This document shows, piece after piece, positions 32,604 through 36,158 of a stretch of 36,158 bases of DNA (the stretch's first letter is position 1; every line of letters begins with the position of its first letter). A program made the translations under genes and the position numbers. Source of the stretch: Candidatus Poribacteria bacterium. GTDB lineage: Bacteria; Poribacteria; WGA-4E; WGA-3G. The DNA lies in contig JAAXHI010000061.1 in the NCBI GenBank assembly GCA_012270875.1, forward strand, positions 1-36,158, in the 5' to 3' direction. The notes below the pieces were generated by a model, which had not been told where the DNA came from, made no database searches, and saw only the letters and a list, made by a program, of their open reading frames with translations.

Positions 32604-33200
32604 TTACGACTGCTTCTTTTTCGGTGGTGGCGCATCCGTCTCCAGATACTCTCGTATCAACCGCCGAAACTTCCGCAGCCGAGATTTCGCTGTCCCTTCC
32701 GGAATTTTTAGCAACTCCGAAATTTTATGGGTCGTGTTCCCCTTGATATACAATTTTCCCACATCGCTATAAATGGACTTCATCTCCGCAATCACATTGT
32801 GAATTTCTTTCACAACGACTGCCTGATGCTGCTCATCGGCGATACTAACACCGCCACCAAAAGCCACAGAACTGATAAAAACCGCCAAATCCGAGTCTCT
32901 GATGCTATCGCGTCGCTGTTGACGATGAAAGTCAACACATCTGTTTTTGGCAATCCGTACCATCCACGCCTTTGGATTTTCCAGGGGTTTTCCTGCCCGA
33001 AAGTGTTTAAGAATCGAAAGGACTGTTTCTTGAAAAACATCGTCAGCATCAAACGCGTTGTGAATGTCCGACTGAATAATACCTCTTAGCAGTGGTTCAT
33101 GTTCATCAATGAGTGCCGTCAATGCTTGATCACCACTGTCTTTATCTTTATCTGGCAATGCTACATCCTTTTCGCAATGCCCTTTGAAATGTCCGTTCAC
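32604..33200 (-). CDS. ECF-family RNA polymerase sigma factor
   Basis: A 198-residue sigma-70 family protein of the ECF type. Region 2 includes 'DADDVFQETVLSILKHF' and 'AWMVRIAKNRCVDFHRQQ'; region 4 includes 'THKISELLKIPEGTAKSRLRKFRRLIREYL' split around the turn. The linker between them is longer than usual (about residues 100-145). The C terminus ends with 'PPPKKKQS'. The frame opens with a GTG at 33200 without a ribosome site. A TTG at 33158 has AAGGA at good distance and would give 184 residues; either is possible. No anti-sigma gene with an obvious zinc or membrane anti-sigma domain is adjacent; the next genes encode a Cys-rich secreted protein and a WD40 scaffold. Confidence 0.9.
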   Translation of the reverse strand: MNGHFKGHCEKDVALPDKDKDSGDQALTALIDEHEPLLRGIIQSDIHNAFDADDVFQETVLSILKHFRAGKPLENPKAWMVRIAKNRCVDFHRQQRRDSIRDSDLAVFISSVAFGGGVSIADEQHQAVVVKEIHNVIAEMKSIYSDVGKLYIKGNTTHKISELLKIPEGTAKSRLRKFRRLIREYLETDAPPPKKKQS

Positions 33201-33549
33201 TATATAAGGCGTACAAGTAGGGCAAAAGGGTCACTTTGTGTTGAAAAAATAGACATTATAATGATTTAACCGTTTTTACAATGCGGCTAATTCCCAATAA
33301 ACTGTCGTCTTTCATATAATGCCTCCAGAAACAAAAATAGAGGCTTCATATTACTATAACGCGTGTGTTAGGACGAAAGGTTGCATAAAATAGATATTAG
33401 ACATGAATGTGTTTTTCAAAATCTGCAGATTTTTGCGTCAAATACCTCTGACCTTACGCCTTATAAAGACCAAATTTTTAGGCAGAAAACGTGCATAATT
33501 GCCATAATTGCCAAAAAAAAATGAAAAAATCTGAATTTTTATCTAAAAC
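33201..33549. other. Gene-free region upstream of the ECF sigma gene
   Basis: No coding sequence. On the minus strand a TATAAT word lies inside CATTATAATG (about 33254-33263), with TTGTAA 15 nt upstream; this would be a promoter with short spacing. Two CATAATTGC words occur at 33493-33510. The rest shows nothing I can name. Confidence 0.35.
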
Positions 33550-33688
33550 AGGACTTACGCAGCCTTCACTGCAGGCGGGGTTTTAAACCCTGAAGAAATC
33601 CGCAGAAATCCGCAGAAACACCCAAGCAAATACCCTGCAATGCATAGGATGTCCGTTATCTTAACCCAAGTTGCCACCTATAAAAAAG

Positions 33689-33717
33689 TTGTAAATCCAT
33701 GGGATATCCTCTATAGT
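33689..33717 (+). promoter_or_regulatory. Promoter inside the IS for its transposase
   Basis: TTGTAA (33689-33694), a 17-nt spacer and TATAGT (33712-33717). The predicted start near 33724 leaves a leader of about 25 nt containing the AAAAGGAG ribosome site. Confidence 0.55.
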
Positions 33718-33748
33718 GTTTTTATCCAAAAAACAAAAGGAGCACCCC

Positions 33749-34576
33749 ATGGACCTAACTATTGTAGCAGTTTATACGATTTGTGACGACCTTTTAATTT
33801 CAATCGGACACCAAGAACACCCACAAGCAAAGATGTCGGATGCTGAAGTCATGACCGCAGCACTTGTCGCCGCAAGATATTTTGGAGGTAATCAACAGAC
33901 CGCATGTGCCGTTTTGAAGACGCTCGGATACATCCCGAACATGTTGGGACACTCGCGATTCAATCGTCGTCTGCATCGGATACCTCAACTCTTTGAAATG
34001 CTTTTTGAGGACCTCGCAGATGCTGCGAAAGCGAGAAATCCTGATGGCATTTATGTCATTGATTCCTTTCCGATACCTGTCTGCGACAACATTCGGATTT
34101 CACGTTCACGCTTATATCAAGGCGAAGCATGGCGTGGAAAGATCGCCAGTAAGCATCGCTATTTTTACGGTATCAAGGGCAACCTGATGGTTGCTGAAAC
34201 CGGAGAAGTTGTTGAAATCTTCTTCACGCCGGGTCGCTGTAACGATGTCCGAGGTTTGCGGTCTTATCGCTTTGATCTGCCTGCAGGTTCAACAGTGTAT
34301 GCCGATAAGGCGTATTGTAACTATAGTATTGAAGATGCCTTACAAGAAGCAGGTATTGCCCTGAAACCTGCTCGTAAGAAGAACTCAAAACGCCAATATC
34401 CACCGTGGGAAGTTTACCTTCAACAGAAAACTCGAAAACGCGTTGAGGTGACAATCAGTCTCATTGAACAACTTTTTCCCAAGTCGATTCATGCGGTGTC
34501 AGCACCCGGTTTTGAGTTGAAAGTGTTTTTGTTTGTCATCGCAACAAGTATCAAACAGCTCTTTGGACAAAGGTAG
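33749..34576 (+). CDS. IS982-family DDE transposase
   Basis: A 275-residue transposase. DDE residues are the Asp in 'YVIDSFPIPVCDNIR' (about 114-128), the Asp in 'VYADKAYCNY' (about 194-203) and the Glu in 'RKRVEVTISLIEQLFPKSIH' (about 240-260), with the family's characteristic 'K.RYFYG.KGNLM' motif between. It catalyses cut-and-paste movement of the surrounding element. The ATG at 33749 is preceded by AAAAGGAG at good spacing; an upstream GTG lies inside the -10 box and is not the start. The gene is intact with no frameshift, so the element is probably still active. Confidence 0.95.
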   Translation: MDLTIVAVYTICDDLLISIGHQEHPQAKMSDAEVMTAALVAARYFGGNQQTACAVLKTLGYIPNMLGHSRFNRRLHRIPQLFEMLFEDLADAAKARNPDGIYVIDSFPIPVCDNIRISRSRLYQGEAWRGKIASKHRYFYGIKGNLMVAETGEVVEIFFTPGRCNDVRGLRSYRFDLPAGSTVYADKAYCNYSIEDALQEAGIALKPARKKNSKRQYPPWEVYLQQKTRKRVEVTISLIEQLFPKSIHAVSAPGFELKVFLFVIATSIKQLFGQR

Positions 34577-34685
34577 CAACTTGGGTTATCTTAGAAAAAT
34601 GCGTAAGTCCTATAAAAGTCGGGAGAATTGTTTGAAATTGTGGAAGGGGTTCAGGGGTTTGGGGCAATAAGTGAGCGTACTAAGT

Positions 34686-34709
34686 GTCGCGATCGAGAGA
34701 TCGCTCCTA
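34686..34709 (-). repeat. GATCGC palindrome of the TAGGAGC type
   Basis: On the minus strand TAGGA precedes the perfect hairpin GCGATC-TCTC-GATCGC. The layout equals the core of the foldback element at 4493-4513 (TAGGAGCGA start). It lies in the 390-nt gene-free stretch between the IS and the dehydrogenase. Confidence 0.55.
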
Positions 34710-34757
34710 ATGAAATTTGATAATCAGAAAATAATATTGGGAACCGAAGTGTCATAC

Positions 34758-34787
34758 GTTCGTTCGGGCACAGGGACCCGAACGAAC
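34758..34787. repeat. Perfect 11-bp hairpin in intergenic DNA
   Basis: GTTCGTTCGGG (34758-34768), the loop CACAGGGA and CCCGAACGAAC (34777-34787). It has no T-run on either side, so it is not a typical terminator. The stem is among the strongest in the window. Confidence 0.6.
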
Positions 34788-34892
34788 AGAGGCGTGTATG
34801 AATTTTGTCCGACTTGAGCGTCAAAACTCATCAGAAGCGGGAGTTAGGAAGGCGTTTGCATAAGTTCTATTATAGTAAAACCTATAGTTAAT

Positions 34893-34908
34893 CTCTCACT
34901 GCAAGGCA
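34893..34908 (+). repeat. Third copy of the CTCTCACTGCGAGGCA word
   Basis: CTCTCACTGCAAGGCA differs at one base from the two identical copies at 11561-11576 and 13396-13411. It lies next to a TTATAGTAAAA word that is also present at the right end of the window. Confidence 0.5.
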
Positions 34909-34917
34909 ACTCTCAAA

Positions 34918-34950
34918 CAGTCTGAATCCCTATAACAGGCATTCAGACTG
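34918..34950 (-). terminator. Hairpin downstream of the dehydrogenase gene
   Basis: CAGTCTGAAT (34918-34927) and ATTCAGACTG (34941-34950) form a perfect 10-bp stem with a 13-nt loop, 54 nt past the dehydrogenase stop on the minus strand. Only a short TTTGAGAG follows, so termination is possible but not certain. Confidence 0.45.
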
Positions 34951-35003
34951 GAAACCCAAACTAAAAGTTTATGCTACAAAGATGCACAAACTGGAATGTA
35001 GCA

Positions 35004-36008
35004 CTACGTCCAGTTCATAATTACGCCTAAGTATTCATCTTTCCGATCCGTCAATCCGTCGTAGGCGGATTGTGCATCTTCCGGGTCAATGACGTGCGTC
35101 AGCAATTCTTCTACCTTGAACTTACCTTCACACATCAGCGAATACACTAAACGCGAGTTGCGTTCAAGGGAATGCTTTGATTCGCCAGAGTGCATTGTCG
35201 GATAGACCCATTCGTGCGCACTCCTGAGTGTAATCGCACCCAAACCGATGCTATGGCTATAGTTCAGTATCTCCGTCGCATTAGTGACATATTCGCCACG
35301 CGGCGAACCGAGTAAGATAACTTCACCCTTTCTGCCAGTCAATTGGTACGCAGTCTCTACGAGCCGTGGATTCCCGATCGCTTCAACGGTGACCGCCGCC
35401 TTTTCGCCGTTTGTCAATGCAATAACACGCTCCAACACATCTTCTTCGTCAGGATTAATCAGATGCTGGATACCGCATTGCCGAGCGATTTCAAGACGGC
35501 GCGGCACCCGTTCGATGCTGATGACCTTCATACCCGCCAAATTGAAAAGTTGTGATGCGGAGTTGCCGACCAGTCCTAAACCGATAATAGCAACGGTATC
35601 CCCAAATTCAGCAGACGATACCCGCAGAGATGTCATTGCGACCGTTGCCATTCGGACAAAAGGCACCAACTTCTCGTCTATATCTAACGGGGATTTGAAC
35701 GCCAAAAGCACGGCTTCCGTCTTAACGATGGAGGCGTGCGGACTATAACAGAAGGCGAGATCCCCGACAGCACATTTCGTTACGTTCTCACCGACGTTGA
35801 GCACTTCACCGATCGCTGTATAGCCAGAACCGTGCGGAAACCTTGTGCCGCTTTCAAGTCCAGTATATCCTGCGCCTTCGGTACCCGGACTAATCAAACT
35901 ATAGTGCGTCTTGAGTAAAATTTGGTTTGGTGTAAGCACCTCGTCAAGTTCAAAATCTTCCAGCGTTGCTGAACGCTTCGCTGGCATCACAATCTGTTTG
36001 CCTTTCAT
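35004..36008 (-). CDS. Medium-chain dehydrogenase/reductase (MDR) without catalytic Cys
   Basis: A 334-residue MDR-superfamily oxidoreductase. The GroES-like N-terminal half contains 'LISPGTEGAGYTG' (38-50), where zinc alcohol dehydrogenases have a Cys ligand; here it is Ser40. The Rossmann half has 'GLGLVGNSASQLF' (143-155) and an acidic 'SIERVPRRLEIA' end of the second strand, suggesting NAD(H). The four-Cys structural zinc lobe is missing. The 'SLISPGTE' subgroup includes proteins related to BchC and uncharacterised sugar or cyclitol dehydrogenases, so the substrate is unknown. The ATG at 36008 has an AAGGAG site about 10 nt upstream. The gene is divergent from the edge repeat and has no operon partner in the window. 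Confidence 0.85.
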   Translation of the reverse strand: MKGKQIVMPAKRSATLEDFELDEVLTPNQILLKTHYSLISPGTEGAGYTGLESGTRFPHGSGYTAIGEVLNVGENVTKCAVGDLAFCYSPHASIVKTEAVLLAFKSPLDIDEKLVPFVRMATVAMTSLRVSSAEFGDTVAIIGLGLVGNSASQLFNLAGMKVISIERVPRRLEIARQCGIQHLINPDEEDVLERVIALTNGEKAAVTVEAIGNPRLVETAYQLTGRKGEVILLGSPRGEYVTNATEILNYSHSIGLGAITLRSAHEWVYPTMHSGESKHSLERNSRLVYSLMCEGKFKVEELLTHVIDPEDAQSAYDGLTDRKDEYLGVIMNWT

Positions 36009-36134
36009 GCCGCAATGCTCCTTGTTGAATTTTCCCTATTATGGTATCATATCTACAAAACTTTTTATATTTTTAATTATTCCTTCTTGGACATAGACAT
36101 TTTTATTTTCATACTCACGTTATTTTCAATGTTT

Positions 36135-36158
36135 ATTATAGTAAAATCCGAAAATAAG
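36135..36158 (+). repeat. Right copy of the 24-nt window-end repeat
   Basis: This stretch matches positions 25 to 2 of the window (minus strand) at 21 of 24 bases. Its first 12 nt, ATTATAGTAAAA, also occur at 34869-34880. It is probably the edge of a dispersed element that continues outside the window. The 126 nt between it and the dehydrogenase gene are AT-rich with no gene. Confidence 0.45.

Larger units (their letters stand above)
33664..34586 (+). mobile_element. Complete IS982-family insertion sequence, 923 bp
   Basis: The ends are 16-bp terminal inverted repeats, ACCCAAGTTGCCACCT and AGGTAGCAACTTGGGT (15 of 16). They are flanked by a perfect 7-bp target duplication TATCTTA (33657-33663 and 34587-34593). 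One transposase gene fills the interior. Element length, ACCC ends and duplication size agree with IS982. Intact ends and an intact gene suggest a recent insertion. Confidence 0.92.
33550..34611. mobile_element. MITE-like repeat (about 132 bp) split by an IS982 element
   Basis: AGGACTTACGCA (33550-33561) and TGCGTAAGTCCT (34600-34611) are perfect 12-bp inverted repeats. If the IS at 33664-34586 and one target copy are removed, they bound an element of about 132 bp. It contains the tandem word GAAATCCGCA (twice, about 33595-33615) and no gene. TIRs of this sequence type are common in MITEs of repeat-rich bacteria. Confidence 0.6.

Noticed and set aside
34860..34885. TATAAT-like word on the minus strand in the 34.8-kb intergenic region
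   Set aside because: No acceptable -35 box at 16-18 nt and no gene downstream; the word belongs to the repeat seen at the window ends.

Overview
The window looks like a chromosomal piece of an uncultured Gram-negative bacterium of the Candidatus Poribacteria type. This is inferred from the gene mix, not from a marker gene: a cytoplasmic sulfatase-like enzyme with a Thr nucleophile position, a large two-propeller WD40 protein next to an ECF sigma factor, TPR proteins built on toxin-antitoxin parts, an OmpA lipoprotein and beta-barrel-like outer-membrane proteins, and intergenic DNA crowded with short palindromes, MITE-like elements and word-like repeats. No rRNA, tRNA or CRISPR array was seen.

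Left part, 1-8160 (all minus strand): an accessory, defence-like island. A HigB-type toxin gene is followed 3 nt later by a gene for a protein with a HigA-like N-terminal region, six TPRs and a C-terminal staphylococcal-nuclease domain, and then by a DUF2971-like gene that is cut short near the window edge. A paralogue of the TPR protein has the same front half but ends in a Phd/VapB-like antitoxin tail. A small two-helix membrane protein, a transposase remnant and a single-chain type ISP-like restriction-modification enzyme complete the island. Several foldback or MITE-like repeats lie between the genes. The toxin plus antitoxin-TPR-nuclease arrangement is the best candidate for an undescribed system.

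Middle part, 8677-18490 (plus strand): mostly housekeeping. A perfect consensus promoter drives a polyprenyl-phosphate-sugar-synthase-like GT2. It is followed by a DUF368 (PopT-type) polyprenyl-phosphate transporter, NAD kinase, RecN, a fused indolepyruvate ferredoxin oxidoreductase-like protein, shikimate dehydrogenase and a ZapA-like protein. Degenerate repeats made of words such as CTGATGGCTGA and TAACTGACAACT fill the spaces before several start codons. A minus-strand M48 membrane protease converges on zapA.

20.2-28.5 kb: envelope genes. A promoter with a leader of about 260 nt precedes an OmpA lipoprotein, followed by a small beta-barrel-like protein, an O-antigen-ligase-like polymerase/ligase and a sulfatase-superfamily hydrolase. 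Converging on them from the right is a minus-strand set: a His/Met-rich beta-barrel, an STT3-like oligosaccharyltransferase coupled through TAATG, and a small protein coupled through TTGA. With the GT2 and PopT genes, this suggests lipid-carrier-dependent surface glycan assembly and possibly protein glycosylation.

28.6-33.2 kb (minus strand): ECF sigma factor, secreted Cys-rich protein, 14-blade WD40 protein and an orphan MacB/FtsX permease. At 33.5-34.6 kb a complete IS982-family element with a 7-bp target duplication sits inside a smaller MITE-like repeat. The window ends with an MDR dehydrogenase. An imperfect 24-nt inverted repeat occupies the two extreme ends of the window.
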